From the NCBI RefSeq assembly GCF_002902665.1, contig NZ_PPRM01000018.1, positions 1 to 64,000 on the forward strand: a stretch of 64,000 nt of DNA. Direction: 5' to 3'. Shown piece by piece: positions 19,329-29,228 of this stretch. The notes under the pieces were generated by a model that saw nothing but the letters and a program-made list of their open reading frames with translations, was not told the origin of the DNA and did no database searches. Every line of letters starts with the position of its first letter. Within the stretch, counting starts at the first letter, position 1. The stretch comes from Macrococcoides caseolyticum (lineage in GTDB: Bacteria; Bacillota; Bacilli; Staphylococcales; Staphylococcaceae). The position numbers were made by a program, and so were the translations under genes.

Positions 19329-19949
19329 ATGAATAAATTTGATGAGCAAATAATCGTCGTTGATCGTGAAACGATTTTTAGTCATGAGAAGAATCATTTC
19401 AATGGTTTTATCTCAATGGAAGATCAACGTGCGCTTGAAATATATGAGACATTGACGAAGTATGAAGTGAAACGCCGCGGTGATATGGAAGAAGATGAAC
19501 GATATAAACAGTTGATTTCATATTGTATCCTGGAAAATGAAAGCGATGAAATTTTAGTGTATGAACGTCTTGCAGGTGGGGGTGAAGGGAGACTCCATGG
19601 CCTATCTTCTATCGGAATCGGAGGCCATATGAATCGTATCGATAATGCACAAATTGAAGATGTTCTACTTGAGAATGCGGGTCGTGAACTAGAGGAAGAA
19701 GTAGGTGTTCGTGATGTTTCAGCAAATGCATTACAGCTCATTGGGTTTATTAATGATGATGACACAGAAGTAGGCCGTGTACATATCGGACTTGTGTTCA
19801 AATTGAAAGTTGCTTCTTCTGACGTATTTGTAAATGAAACAGATACGCTCAAAATTGACTGGAAGAAAGAACATACACTGATGCAGAACGCGGAATATGA
19901 ATCATGGTCCAGGTTAATTATAGAGTCTATTTATAACGTAGGTCATTAA
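19329..19949 (+). CDS. Nudix-domain protein (putative phosphoesterase)
   Basis: 206 residues. A Nudix fold is suggested by IGIGGHMNRID near 90-103 and RELEEEVGV about 20 residues later, the second half of a Nudix box (REUxEExGU). The first half does not have the canonical spacing: the expected Glu eight residues before the Arg is Asp. The substrate is unknown. The ATG follows GAGGAG. Its stop is one base before the YsoA-like gene, so the two are likely co-expressed. A similar protein lies near tig in staphylococci (from memory). Confidence 0.75.
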   Translation: MNKFDEQIIVVDRETIFSHEKNHFNGFISMEDQRALEIYETLTKYEVKRRGDMEEDERYKQLISYCILENESDEILVYERLAGGGEGRLHGLSSIGIGGHMNRIDNAQIEDVLLENAGRELEEEVGVRDVSANALQLIGFINDDDTEVGRVHIGLVFKLKVASSDVFVNETDTLKIDWKKEHTLMQNAEYESWSRLIIESIYNVGH

Positions 19950-19950
19950 T

Positions 19951-20895
19951 ATGTCAGATATCATACTCTTCCCGAAACTAAAGGAGAATTTAAGCCGCCA
20001 GATTCGTCAGGCAATGAAAAGTAACCGCTATGAAGATGCTTACGATTTATTTATGGCAATTGAAAAGCACTTTGAACTGAGTGCTGATGAACAGTTGTTA
20101 AAGCTTGAATGTCTCTATCAGCTTGAAAGTTTCCTTGAGCTTAAAGAAGAATCGAGTATTCTTCTGAATCAAGGACATCAAGCATATAACGAGATTATTC
20201 CTTATTTTCTGGAAAGTTTAATGTATTACAAACAATATCAGACAGTAATGGAATTAATAGAGATGCTCCGTCAAGAAAATGTCGATCAGAAATTACTGAT
20301 AGAGCTTATGCCATTGTATGATGAAGCGGTCCAAGCGTTAGAAACGAAAAGGCGTGTAAGCAGAAAGTTTATCATGACATTCCAAAGTTCCGATAGTAAT
20401 GCACAATGTGACTTAATCTTAAAGTTGATTGATGAAGGCGACTTCGCCTATCAGATGTCGTTTGTGCATATATTAGAATCAAATACTTTACACCCAAAAG
20501 TCATTTCTTTCATTCTGCAGTATTTGCTGATGGCGCAGTGCGATAAGCATGTGATGATAACGAAATTTAACCTCACCATGCAAATAGAGATATCGAAACT
20601 ACCGCGTCTTGAAACATCAGAATTTCAAGAGGTAATCGATGGAGTTTATTCTTATCTGCAGCGTGAAATGCCATCAGCTGCAGATCATGCAGTGTTATTG
20701 ATGAAGCAGCATCATCTTTTACTATACCCGCTGGAATTCGAATATTTTGATAAACAGCAGCTGGATTTAATTATCCAGACATATGCGCATTATTTTCTGC
20801 AGTTGTTTACAGATAGTAAGACAGATGATTTGGGTAATCAACATACAATTGATATAATGAACAAAATAAATCAACTCGAAATGTATAACCAATAA
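19951..20895 (+). CDS. YsoA-like helical (TPR-type) protein
   Basis: A soluble, largely alpha-helical protein of 314 residues. The repeated helix pairs (NRYEDAYDLFMAIEKHFELSADEQLLKLECLYQ, split over about 27-60, and following units) resemble tetratricopeptide repeats. There are no catalytic motifs. In Bacillus subtilis the TPR protein YsoA is encoded just upstream of tig, the same place as here, so orthology is inferred from position and architecture. It may act as an adaptor, but no function is established. Confidence 0.65.
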   Translation: MSDIILFPKLKENLSRQIRQAMKSNRYEDAYDLFMAIEKHFELSADEQLLKLECLYQLESFLELKEESSILLNQGHQAYNEIIPYFLESLMYYKQYQTVMELIEMLRQENVDQKLLIELMPLYDEAVQALETKRRVSRKFIMTFQSSDSNAQCDLILKLIDEGDFAYQMSFVHILESNTLHPKVISFILQYLLMAQCDKHVMITKFNLTMQIEISKLPRLETSEFQEVIDGVYSYLQREMPSAADHAVLLMKQHHLLLYPLEFEYFDKQQLDLIIQTYAHYFLQLFTDSKTDDLGNQHTIDIMNKINQLEMYNQ

Positions 20896-20914
20896 AAATA
20901 ATAGTTGTAGATTG

Positions 20915-20942
20915 TTGAAGCTATCATGTATTATGTTATAAT
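20915..20942 (+). promoter_or_regulatory. Promoter of tig
   Basis: TTGAAG (20915-20920), 16-base spacer, TATAAT (20937-20942). Confidence 0.6.
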
Positions 20943-20984
20943 GAAAGAGTTGAAAAAAATCAGAAATTCGTGGAGGAATATCAC

Positions 20985-22268
20985 ATGTCAGTAAAATGGG
21001 AAAAACAAGAAGGTAACGAAGGGGTATTAACAGTAACAGTTCCAGCTGAAGAAGTTAATGCTGGATTAGATAAAGCGTTTAAAAAAGTTGTTAAACAAGT
21101 AAACGTACCAGGTTTCCGTAAAGGGAAAATGCCACGTCCGATGTTCGAACAACGTTTTGGTGTAGAAGCATTATACCAGGATGCATTAGATTTCATCTTA
21201 CCAGATGCCTATGCTGCAGCTGTTGAAGAAGCTGGAATCAACCCGGTTGATCGCCCAGAAATCGATATCGAGCAAATGGAAAAGGGTAAAGAATTAATCT
21301 TTACTGCTAAAGTTACAGTTGAACCTGAAGTAGAACTTGGAGATTACAAAGGTCTTGAAGTGGAAAAAGAAGATACTGAAGTAACTGAAGAAGATTTAAA
21401 TAAAGCAATCGAAGCTGATTTAGCACGTAAAGCTGAATTAGTCGTTAAAGAAGAAGGCGAAGTTGCTGAAGGCGACGTTGTTAACCTTGACTTTGATGGT
21501 TATGTTAATGAAGAAGCATTCGAGGGTGGAAAAGCTGAAGGATACGATCTTGAAATCGGATCAGGTCAATTCATCCCTGGGTTTGAAGAACAATTAGTAG
21601 GAACTAAAGTTGGTGACGAAAAAGACGTTACAGTAACGTTCCCTGAAGAATACCACGCTGAAGAATTAGCTGGTAAAGAAGCAGTATTTAAAGTGAAAAT
21701 TAACGAAGTAAAATCTAAAGAAGTACCTGAATTAGATGATGAAATGGCGAAAGAACTAGATGAGTCAGTTGATTCAGTAGATGCATACAAAGAGAAATAC
21801 AAAAAAGATCTTCAAGAACAAAAAACATTACAAGCAGAAAACAACATGAAAGAGCGTTTAATTGCTCAAGCTGTTGAAAATGCTAAAGTTGATATTCCTG
21901 AAGCGATGATCAATACAGAATTAGACCGTATGATGCAGGAGTTTGAACAACGTATTGCACAACAAGGTTTAAACTTAGAGCTTTACTATCAATTCTCAGG
22001 TCAAACTGAAGAGCAACTTAAAGAAAGCATGAAAGCTGACGCTGAAGCACGTGTTAAAACTAACTTAACATTAGCAGCGATTGCTAAAGCTGAAAACATC
22101 GAAATATCTGATACAGATGTAGATGCTGAACTTTCTAAGATGAGCGAACAGTTCGGATTATCAGTAGATGACATTAAAGCTGCTCTTGGTAACGGTGAAG
22201 TTTTAAAAGACGACTTACGTATCCAAAAAGCAATCGATGTTCTTGTTAAAGAATCAAAAGAGAAATAA
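20985..22268 (+). CDS. tig: Trigger factor
   Basis: A ribosome-bound chaperone and peptidyl-prolyl isomerase that shields nascent chains. It has 427 residues. The N-terminal ribosome-binding domain contains [19 protein letters not shown], where the GFRxGKxP signature contacts L23. The FKBP-type domain (about 150-240) carries [20 protein letters not shown]. The C-terminal helical substrate-binding domain follows. The ATG after GTGGAGG is chosen. Own promoter and terminator. Confidence 0.98.
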   Translation: MSVKWEKQEGNEGVLTVTVPAEEVNAGLDKAFKKVVKQVNVPGFRKGKMPRPMFEQRFGVEALYQDALDFILPDAYAAAVEEAGINPVDRPEIDIEQMEKGKELIFTAKVTVEPEVELGDYKGLEVEKEDTEVTEEDLNKAIEADLARKAELVVKEEGEVAEGDVVNLDFDGYVNEEAFEGGKAEGYDLEIGSGQFIPGFEEQLVGTKVGDEKDVTVTFPEEYHAEELAGKEAVFKVKINEVKSKEVPELDDEMAKELDESVDSVDAYKEKYKKDLQEQKTLQAENNMKERLIAQAVENAKVDIPEAMINTELDRMMQEFEQRIAQQGLNLELYYQFSGQTEEQLKESMKADAEARVKTNLTLAAIAKAENIEISDTDVDAELSKMSEQFGLSVDDIKAALGNGEVLKDDLRIQKAIDVLVKESKEK

Positions 22269-22297
22269 ATTGTAAAGAGATACATTACCGTTAAAAG

Positions 22298-22340
22298 ACA
22301 CGGCGACTCCTGCTTTTAAGGAATTTCGTCCGTGTTTTTT
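22298..22340 (+). terminator. Terminator of tig
   Basis: ACACGG (22298-22303) pairs with CCGTGT (22330-22335), with partial internal pairing, followed by TTTTT. Confidence 0.75.
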
Positions 22341-22357
22341 AATTTTAGTTTAATCAT

Positions 22358-22386
22358 TTGCAATCAATGTAAATGTTTAGTATATT
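22358..22386 (+). promoter_or_regulatory. Promoter of clpX
   Basis: TTGCAA (22358-22363), 17-base spacer, TATATT (22381-22386). No CtsR-type repeat is visible beside it. Confidence 0.65.
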
Positions 22387-22410
22387 CTTTTAAGAATAGG
22401 GGTGTTAAGA

Positions 22411-23667
22411 GTGTATAATAACGAAGATGAAAACTTAAAATGTTCTTTCTGCGGAAAAGATCAAGATCAGGTTAAGAAACTAGTCGCAGGAAGTGGCGTA
22501 TATATATGTAATGAATGTATTGAATTGTGTTCAGAGATTGTAGCTGAAGAGCTGAAGACTGTTGAACATGAAGAGATTACTGAAATTCCAAAACCACACG
22601 AAATGATGGCGTTACTGGATGCTTATGTTATTGGACAAGACAAAGCGAAAAAAGCCCTGGCAGTGGCGGTTTATAATCATTACAAACGTATATTTAATCC
22701 ATTGAATGATGAAGATGGTGTGGAAATACAAAAGAGTAATATCGCATTAATCGGACCAACGGGTAGCGGAAAGACTTTACTTGCTCAAACTTTAGCGCGT
22801 TCGCTTAATGTACCATTTGCAATTGCAGATGCAACAAGTCTTACAGAAGCAGGTTATGTAGGTGAAGATGTAGAGAACATCTTACTGCGCTTAATTCAGG
22901 CAGCTGACTTTGATGTTGAACGTGCAGAAAAAGGTATTATCTATGTCGATGAGATCGATAAGATTGCCCGTAAATCTGAAAATACATCCATCACACGTGA
23001 TGTCAGTGGTGAAGGCGTGCAACAAGCATTGCTTAAAATTTTAGAAGGTACTGTTGCGAGTGTACCGCCACAAGGTGGAAGAAAACATCCAAACCAAGAG
23101 TTCATACAAATAGATACAACGAATATTCTATTTATTTTAGGTGGCGCATTTGATGGTATCGACGAAGTGATTAAGCGTCGTTTAGGAGAAAAAGTGATTG
23201 GTTTTACCGGTATTAAAGAACAAGGTATCGATGAGGCAACATTATTATCACAGATAAAACCTGAAGACTTACAAAGCTATGGTCTTATTCCGGAGTTCAT
23301 TGGTCGTATACCAGTTGTTGCGAATCTAGAGCAGCTAGATGTTGGTGCACTGAAGAATATATTGACTCAGCCTAAAAATGCACTAGTAAAACAATATAAG
23401 AAGATGCTTGAAATTGATGATGTTACTCTGGAGTTTACAGATGAAGCATTAACTGCAATCAGCGAACTTGCAATTGAACGCAAGACTGGTGCACGTGGTT
23501 TAAGATCAATCATCGAAGAAAGTATGCTGGAAGTTATGTTCAGTATTCCGTCAAGAACAGACGTTAAAAAGGTGATTATTACTAAAGAGACAATAGAAGA
23601 CGGCACATCTCCAGAGCTTTATAATACGGAAGATGAACTTATAAATACCGAAGTTACGTCAGCATAA
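22411..23667 (+). CDS. clpX: ATP-dependent Clp protease ATP-binding subunit ClpX
   Basis: An AAA+ unfoldase that feeds substrates to ClpP. It has 418 residues. The N-terminal zinc domain has [10 protein letters not shown] and CNECIELC (four Cys). Walker A is [12 protein letters not shown], Walker [12 protein letters not shown], and the GYVGEDVEN pore loop is present. The ClpP-docking IGF loop is in [11 protein letters not shown], and [11 protein letters not shown] is the sensor-2 region. GTG 22411 after AGGGGTG gives [15 protein letters not shown], matching the family start. A GTG three codons upstream is the alternative. Confidence 0.98.
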   Translation: MYNNEDENLKCSFCGKDQDQVKKLVAGSGVYICNECIELCSEIVAEELKTVEHEEITEIPKPHEMMALLDAYVIGQDKAKKALAVAVYNHYKRIFNPLNDEDGVEIQKSNIALIGPTGSGKTLLAQTLARSLNVPFAIADATSLTEAGYVGEDVENILLRLIQAADFDVERAEKGIIYVDEIDKIARKSENTSITRDVSGEGVQQALLKILEGTVASVPPQGGRKHPNQEFIQIDTTNILFILGGAFDGIDEVIKRRLGEKVIGFTGIKEQGIDEATLLSQIKPEDLQSYGLIPEFIGRIPVVANLEQLDVGALKNILTQPKNALVKQYKKMLEIDDVTLEFTDEALTAISELAIERKTGARGLRSIIEESMLEVMFSIPSRTDVKKVIITKETIEDGTSPELYNTEDELINTEVTSA

Positions 23668-23674
23668 ACAATGA

Positions 23675-23706
23675 AGAGAATGTAAACAGTACATTCTCTT
23701 TTTTGT
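23675..23706 (+). terminator. Terminator of clpX
   Basis: AGAGAATGT (23675-23683) and ACATTCTCT (23691-23699) with a 7-base loop, then a T run. Confidence 0.85.
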
Positions 23707-23751
23707 ATGATTTCATGTATAATAGATGAGATGAAAGAAGAGGAGACGACA

Positions 23752-24339
23752 ATGAATATAAATCCAAATAATGTAGAAATAATTATTAGTGCGGTGAAAC
23801 CTGACCAATATCCTGACACAGGATTGAAGGAGGTTGCATTAGCGGGACGCTCGAATGTTGGGAAGTCATCGTTTATCAATACGATGATTGGTCGAAAGAG
23901 TATGGCGAGAATTTCTTCAAAGCCTGGTAAGACTCAGACGTTAAACTTCTTTAATATTGATGAACAACTTGTCTTTGTAGATGTGCCAGGGTATGGTTAT
24001 GCCAAAGTCTCTAAAACTGAAAGAGAACGCTGGGGCAAGATGATCGAGACGTATATCACTACTCGCGATAATCTTGCGTGTGTGATTCAGCTTGTCGATA
24101 TACGTCATAATCCTACTGAAGATGATCGTTTGATGTATGATTTTTTGAAGCATTATGAAATACCGACAATCGTTATTGCGACTAAAGAAGATAAGATACC
24201 TAAAGGTAAGATCCAAAAACATCTAAAGATAATTAAGCAGGATCTCGATATGGATTCATCAGATACGTTAATTAGCTATACAGCTTTAAGCAAAGATAAG
24301 AATCCGATGATTTTTAATGCAATCGAGAAATATCTATAA
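23752..24339 (+). CDS. engB: Ribosome biogenesis GTP-binding protein EngB/YsxC
   Basis: An essential GTPase of 195 residues needed for 50S assembly. The G motifs are GRSNVGKSS (G1), the switch region SSKPGKTQT (G2), [10 protein letters not shown] (G3), ATKEDKI (G4) and SYTALS (G5). The ATG at 23752 follows GAGGAG. A TATAAT at 23718-23723 may serve as -10 for a separate promoter after the clpX terminator. Order clpX-engB-hemA follows Staphylococcus. Bacillus additionally has lon genes here. Confidence 0.96.
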   Translation: MNINPNNVEIIISAVKPDQYPDTGLKEVALAGRSNVGKSSFINTMIGRKSMARISSKPGKTQTLNFFNIDEQLVFVDVPGYGYAKVSKTERERWGKMIETYITTRDNLACVIQLVDIRHNPTEDDRLMYDFLKHYEIPTIVIATKEDKIPKGKIQKHLKIIKQDLDMDSSDTLISYTALSKDKNPMIFNAIEKYL

Positions 24340-24390
24340 ATGTGAATTTTTTATGAAATCGAGCAGAATTAAAGCATAAAGGGAACGAAA

Positions 24391-24399
24391 TGTTATAAT
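24391..24399 (+). promoter_or_regulatory. Extended -10 promoter of the heme operon
   Basis: TGtTATAAT at 24391-24399, about 30 bases before hemA. No good -35 is seen, as is usual for extended -10 promoters. Confidence 0.55.
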
Positions 24400-24429
24400 A
24401 GAAACAATGGCAAAAATGGGGGCGTTAAT

Positions 24430-25770
24430 ATGCATATTGTTGTTGTGAGTGTTAATCACAAGACAGCAGATGTCAGCTTGAGGGAGAAGCTGACATTTAG
24501 TGAATCATCAATTCAGCAGGCATTATCTGCTTTGATTAATCAAAAATCAATACTAGAAGGTGTCATTCTTTCTACATGTAACCGCACAGAAATCTATGCT
24601 GTTACTGACCAGGTTCATACCGGTAGATACTACGTAAAATCATTTATGTCTGAATGGTTTGATGTTGATATCGAAACGATTAAGTCTGTGACGGATGTAA
24701 AGGTTGGTAATGAAGCAATCCATCACCTTTTCAAAGTGATCACAGGACTGGATTCAATTGTACTTGGTGAAACACAGATTCTTGGACAAATTCGAGATAG
24801 TTTTCTGCTTGCACAAAGTGAAGGTACGACCGGGACTGTTTTTAATAAGTTATTTAAAGATGCAATTACGCTTGCAAAGCGTGCACATGCTGAGACAGAT
24901 ATTTCTTCAAAGGCAGTATCGGTAAGTTATGCAGCTGTGGAATTAAGTAAGAAAATATTAGGTAAGCTTGAAAATAAGAAAATATTGATTGTTGGTGCTG
25001 GTGAAATGGCTGAGCTGGCATTACAGAACTTAGTTGGCTCGGGAGCAACAGACATTACGGTCATCAACCGTACAGCTGAGAAAGCGAAATCGCTTGCAGA
25101 TCAGTATGGTGGTCGTCAAGTATCGTTGCAAGAACTTCAATGTGCGCTTATTGAAAGTGATATCGTCATCTCTTCAACGAGTTCACAGGAATTTATCATC
25201 ACGAAACCAATGATGCAGGATATTATGAAGTTGCGTAAGAATAAGTCGCTTGTCTTAATTGATATCGCAGTACCACGTGATATCGACCCTGAAGTAAACG
25301 ATATCGATCTTATCTTTAATTATGACGTGGATGACCTAAAAGGTCTGGTCGATGCCAATCTAGCAGAACGTGAACGTGCAGCGCAAGTGATTTATACGAT
25401 GATCGATAAACAAGTGATATCTTTTGTAGATTGGATCAATATGCTGGGTGTGGTACCTGTTATTACTGCTTTACGTGAGAAAGCATTAAGGATTCAAGCA
25501 ACAACTATGGATAGTATCGATCGTAAGATGCCTAATCTTTCTGAGCGCGATCGTAAGGTAATCTCAAAGCATATGAAGAGTATTATTAACCAGATTCTTA
25601 AAGATCCAATTTCACAGGCAAAAGAAGTGAGTGGTTCTGAGAATAGAGCAGAGGAACTGCAGTTTTTCCAGGAGATATTCAATATTACGAATGAAGTCGA
25701 AAGTATAAAGAACAATGAGCCGGAAGTTCGTCGTTCAAAAAACAGTTTTGTCTTTAATCCTGAGCAATAG
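24430..25770 (+). CDS. hemA: Glutamyl-tRNA reductase
   Basis: First committed step of heme synthesis (C5 pathway): Glu-tRNA to glutamate-1-semialdehyde with NADPH. It has 446 residues. The catalytic Cys50 lies in [11 protein letters not shown], with [16 protein letters not shown] following. The NADPH Rossmann motif is [12 protein letters not shown]. The C-terminal dimerisation helix ends in a tail of about 30 residues. The ribosome site is GGGGGCG. It heads hemAXCDBL, a gene order shared with Staphylococcus and Bacillus. HemA level is the usual control point. Confidence 0.98.
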   Translation: MHIVVVSVNHKTADVSLREKLTFSESSIQQALSALINQKSILEGVILSTCNRTEIYAVTDQVHTGRYYVKSFMSEWFDVDIETIKSVTDVKVGNEAIHHLFKVITGLDSIVLGETQILGQIRDSFLLAQSEGTTGTVFNKLFKDAITLAKRAHAETDISSKAVSVSYAAVELSKKILGKLENKKILIVGAGEMAELALQNLVGSGATDITVINRTAEKAKSLADQYGGRQVSLQELQCALIESDIVISSTSSQEFIITKPMMQDIMKLRKNKSLVLIDIAVPRDIDPEVNDIDLIFNYDVDDLKGLVDANLAERERAAQVIYTMIDKQVISFVDWINMLGVVPVITALREKALRIQATTMDSIDRKMPNLSERDRKVISKHMKSIINQILKDPISQAKEVSGSENRAEELQFFQEIFNITNEVESIKNNEPEVRRSKNSFVFNPEQ

Positions 25771-25778
25771 GTGATGGA

Positions 25779-26612
25779 ATGAGTGAATTACTATTAATGC
25801 GTATGCACGAAGCAATACTTATCATATATATGATAAGTATTGCTTGTTATTTCCTTGATTTCGTCCAGAAATCAAATCGGATTAAACAAATAGGCTATAT
25901 ACTTTTATGGCTAGTATTCGTCCTGCAAACTGGCTCGATTTTATTGTTCAGAGTCGTCGTAGGGCGGATGCCTTTTGAAACTTTAACAGAAGGTTTTTAT
26001 TTTTACACGTGGCTGATTATATTACTTTCTATCATACTTTCACGTTTTATCAAAACGGAGTTTTTTGTGTTTATGATGAACTTGATTGGTTTTATCTTTA
26101 TGATGATCCATACGTTTCATCCTGCTGAATTCTATCAAGATACGACGGTCTCACATATGATGAATGAACTCTTATGGATACATGTCACGCTTGCAATTAT
26201 CAGCTATGTAATGTTTTTAGTTTCATCTTTACATGCGGTATTATATATTGTGCAGATGAACTATTTAAAGAAGAAGAAGTTTAACCAGAAATTCTTTAGA
26301 ATTAGTGATCTTTCAAGCCTAAGTCAACTGGCGTTTTTGTTTGCAATTATTGGTTCAGTCTTCTTATTGATTTCTCTAATATTAGGGATATACTGGGGAT
26401 TATCCTTTGAAGGTAATGCCATATGGTATGATTCTAAAGTAATCGGCTCTCTTATATTATTGACTGGATACTTTATCTATATTTATCTCCATCAGCAGAT
26501 GCGCCTGCAGATGCGCCTGCTGATGGATATCAATGTTATGCTCTTTTTGATGTTGCTAATCAATTATCTGGTCGCTTCAAGATTTTCTGGTTTTCATCAG
26601 CTATTCTATTAG
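25779..26612 (+). CDS. hemX: HemX membrane protein (CcsA-like fold)
   Basis: An integral membrane protein of 277 residues with about eight hydrophobic spans, related to the cytochrome c assembly (CcsA/CcmC) family. In Bacillus, HemX lowers the amount of HemA protein. It lies 8 bases after hemA with AGGTGATG as ribosome site. Two unusual DNA features are inside the gene: a perfect 36-nt palindrome 31 bases after the start codon, and a 12-bp tandem duplication that repeats QMRL near residues 240-247. The reading frame is intact across both. Confidence 0.93.
   Translation: MSELLLMRMHEAILIIYMISIACYFLDFVQKSNRIKQIGYILLWLVFVLQTGSILLFRVVVGRMPFETLTEGFYFYTWLIILLSIILSRFIKTEFFVFMMNLIGFIFMMIHTFHPAEFYQDTTVSHMMNELLWIHVTLAIISYVMFLVSSLHAVLYIVQMNYLKKKKFNQKFFRISDLSSLSQLAFLFAIIGSVFLLISLILGIYWGLSFEGNAIWYDSKVIGSLILLTGYFIYIYLHQQMRLQMRLLMDINVMLFLMLLINYLVASRFSGFHQLFY
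25810..25845. repeat. Perfect 36-nt palindrome inside the start of hemX
   Basis: The left arm AAGCAATACTTATCATAT (25810-25827) is followed directly by its exact reverse complement (25828-25845). RNA from either strand would form a stem of up to about 16 bp. There is no T run after it, so it is not a simple terminator. It encodes hydrophobic residues of the first HemX span (EAILIIYMISIACY). Confidence 0.9.
26496..26519 (+). repeat. 12-bp tandem duplication in hemX
   Basis: CAGATGCGCCTG occurs twice in a row (26496-26507 and 26508-26519), giving the peptide repeat QMRLQMRL. The unit is bordered by CATCAGCAG (26490-26498) and its complement CTGCTGATG (26517-26525), so the segment can also fold back. 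Confidence 0.85.
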
Positions 26613-26621
26613 GAGGCAGTT

Positions 26622-27545
26622 ATGAGAAAAATTATTGTTGGTTCAAGAAGAAGTAAACTAGCACTGACACAAAGTCAGCAATTTATTGATCAGTTAAAGC
26701 GCAAGCATCCGAATCTTGAAATAGAGATTAAGGAGATTGTGACTAAAGGAGATCAGATTGTGAATGTCCAGCTCTCTAAAGTTGGAGGTAAAGGTTTGTT
26801 CGTTAAAGAAATTGAACAGGCACTTTATGATGGTACAATCGATTTTGCGATTCATTCACTGAAAGATGTTCCAAGTGTGTTACCTGAAGGGTTAACACTA
26901 GGGTGTATTCCAGTACGAGAAGATGCACGTGATGCATATATTGCAAAGCATCATATTCCGTTACATGAATTAAAACCGGGAAGCATTGTAGGGACATCTT
27001 CTTTAAGACGTGGGGCACAATTGTTGGATCAATATCCACATCTAGAAATTAAATGGATAAGAGGCAATATTGATACACGTCTTGCAAAACTTCGTGACGA
27101 AGACTATGATGCAATTATTTTAGCTGCAGCAGGACTTAACAGAATGGGATGGGATAAGTCTATTGTTACTGAATATTTAAATCCTGAACTGATGTTACCT
27201 GCGATTGGCCAGGGTGCATTAGGCATTGAATGCAGAAGCGATGATGCAGAAGTTTTAGCACTATTAAAATCAGTGCATGATGAAGAGACTGAACTATGCA
27301 CAGAAGCAGAAAGAACATTCTTGAGATTGATGGATGGGAGCTGCCAAGTACCAATTGCAGGTCATGCAACGATGGTTGGCGAGTCGATTGAGTTTACAGG
27401 TCTTATTATGAGTCCAGACGGAAAGGAAAAATACAAAGTTACACATAGTGGTGGTAATCCGATAGAAATTGGTACCCAAGTGGCAAAAGCGATGGAACAA
27501 AACGGAGCAAAAGCCATTATTGAAACTTTAAATCAAGACATATAA
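26622..27545 (+). CDS. hemC: Porphobilinogen deaminase
   Basis: Condenses four porphobilinogen molecules into hydroxymethylbilane. It has 307 residues. The dipyrromethane cofactor is attached to Cys241 (GSCQVPIAG). Other conserved parts are the N-terminal [26 protein letters not shown], and [11 protein letters not shown] with [14 protein letters not shown] precedes the ATG by seven bases. Fourth enzyme step of the operon. Confidence 0.98.
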   Translation: MRKIIVGSRRSKLALTQSQQFIDQLKRKHPNLEIEIKEIVTKGDQIVNVQLSKVGGKGLFVKEIEQALYDGTIDFAIHSLKDVPSVLPEGLTLGCIPVREDARDAYIAKHHIPLHELKPGSIVGTSSLRRGAQLLDQYPHLEIKWIRGNIDTRLAKLRDEDYDAIILAAAGLNRMGWDKSIVTEYLNPELMLPAIGQGALGIECRSDDAEVLALLKSVHDEETELCTEAERTFLRLMDGSCQVPIAGHATMVGESIEFTGLIMSPDGKEKYKVTHSGGNPIEIGTQVAKAMEQNGAKAIIETLNQDI

Positions 27546-27560
27546 AAAGGATTGATTAAA

Positions 27561-28229
27561 ATGAAGCCGGTTGTATTGAACACAGGAAGTCGTAATGAAA
27601 CATATAAAGGGTTGACAGTACTGCACAAACCATTGATTAAAATTTGTGCGCTGCCTTTAGATGAAACGATCCGTGCACAATATGACTGGCTTATTTTTAC
27701 GAGTAAAAATGCGGTTACATTATTTTTTGAAATGTATCCATATATAAAATATAAACAAGTCGCAGCGATAGGGACGAAAACAGAAGAGGCACTTTCCAAT
27801 CTGAATATTAAGGTAGATTATGTTCCGAGCCGCTTTCAGCAGGAATATTTCTTAGAAGATATGGACACGCGCTTTCAAGATAAAACGATTTGTCTACCTG
27901 TTTCAAAAAAAGCAAGACCATTGATGTTTGAAACTTTGAAAAATATCGCTATTGTCGATAAAATAGAATTATATGAACCACAGCCACATCTTGATAATGT
28001 CATGTGTGTTCACCAGATGATTCGTAGCAGAAATATCGACTGGATATTGTTTTTAAGTCCTTCATCTGTCCATGCATACTTTCAGTATTTTTCTTTATCA
28101 GAAGATATACGTGTTATGGCGATTGGACAAGTTACGAGTGAAGCGTTACAAAAGTATAATGTACCCCATGTAATTAGTGAGCAGGAAACATTGTACGCTA
28201 TGTATGAAACAATTAAAAAATTAGATTAA
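27561..28229 (+). CDS. hemD: Uroporphyrinogen-III synthase
   Basis: Cyclises hydroxymethylbilane with inversion of ring D. This family is poorly conserved, so the call rests on its two-lobed pattern (DWLIFTSKNAVTLFFE in lobe 1, DWILFLSPSSVHAYFQYF in lobe 2) and its place between hemC and hemB. It has 222 residues. The ATG at 27561 is preferred because AAAAGG lies ten bases upstream. A TTG three codons earlier is too near it. Confidence 0.9.
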   Translation: MKPVVLNTGSRNETYKGLTVLHKPLIKICALPLDETIRAQYDWLIFTSKNAVTLFFEMYPYIKYKQVAAIGTKTEEALSNLNIKVDYVPSRFQQEYFLEDMDTRFQDKTICLPVSKKARPLMFETLKNIAIVDKIELYEPQPHLDNVMCVHQMIRSRNIDWILFLSPSSVHAYFQYFSLSEDIRVMAIGQVTSEALQKYNVPHVISEQETLYAMYETIKKLD

Positions 28230-28244
28230 AGGCAGGTATAAATA

Positions 28245-29228
28245 ATGAATTTTGATCGTCACAGAAGATTAAGAAGTTCAGTCAATATGCGTAATATGGT
28301 TAGAGAAACAGCGTTACATAAACGTGACCTTATTTATCCGATATTTGTAGTAGAAAAAGATGATATAAAGAAAGAAATCCCATCTATGCCAGGTATCTAT
28401 CAGTTGAGCCTTAATATTATGGATGAAGAAGTGCACGAAGCTTACAAATTGGGGATTCGCGCGGTTATCCTATTTGGTATTCCTAACCATAAAGACGCAT
28501 GCGGAACAGGTGCTTATGATGATGAAGGAATCATTCAAAAAGCAACACGTAAGGTAAAATCTCTCTATCCAGATATGCTTGTACTTGCTGACACATGTTT
28601 ATGTGAATACACAGATCATGGTCATTGTGGTGTATTAGATGAGCATACACATGATGTCATCAACGATGAAACGTTACCATTACTCGTCCAGACCGCAGTT
28701 TCTCAAGCAAAAGCGGGTGCCGATATTATTGCGCCAAGTAATATGATGGATGGCTTTGTTACAGAAATACGTAAAGGATTAGATGAGGCAGGTTTTGTTA
28801 ATATCCCGATTATGAGTTACGGTATTAAGTATGCATCTGCGTTCTATGGGCCTTTCCGTGATGCAGCAGAAAGTGCACCGAGTCATGGTGACCGTAAGAG
28901 CTATCAAATGGATCCAGCGAATCGTCTTGAAGCAATGCTTGAACTTGAAAGTGATTTAAAAGAAGGCTGCGATATGATGATTGTTAAACCTGCACTCTCT
29001 TATTTAGACATTATTCGTGATGTGCGTAACAACTCGAATGTACCGATTGTAGCATATAATGTTAGTGGTGAATATTCAATGACAAAAGCAGCTAGTATGA
29101 ATGGCTGGGTTGACGAAGAGCGTATCGTAATGGAACAGATGCTTTCTATGAAACGTGCAGGTGCCGATATGATTATAACGTACTTTGCAAAAGACATTTG
29201 TAAATACTTAGACGAAGGAGAATACTAA
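28245..29228 (+). CDS. hemB: Delta-aminolevulinic acid dehydratase
   Basis: Joins two 5-aminolevulinate molecules into porphobilinogen. It has 327 residues. The cysteine-rich metal loop is [15 protein letters not shown]. The Schiff-base lysines are Lys195 ([17 protein letters not shown]) and the Lys of [13 protein letters not shown]. Its stop codon TAA shares one base with the hemL ATG. Confidence 0.98.
   Translation: MNFDRHRRLRSSVNMRNMVRETALHKRDLIYPIFVVEKDDIKKEIPSMPGIYQLSLNIMDEEVHEAYKLGIRAVILFGIPNHKDACGTGAYDDEGIIQKATRKVKSLYPDMLVLADTCLCEYTDHGHCGVLDEHTHDVINDETLPLLVQTAVSQAKAGADIIAPSNMMDGFVTEIRKGLDEAGFVNIPIMSYGIKYASAFYGPFRDAAESAPSHGDRKSYQMDPANRLEAMLELESDLKEGCDMMIVKPALSYLDIIRDVRNNSNVPIVAYNVSGEYSMTKAASMNGWVDEERIVMEQMLSMKRAGADMIITYFAKDICKYLDEGEY

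Noticed and set aside
19424-19852. Reverse-strand frame of 142 codons
   Set aside because: Antisense to the Nudix-like gene; Ser/Thr/Arg-rich shadow with no ribosome site.
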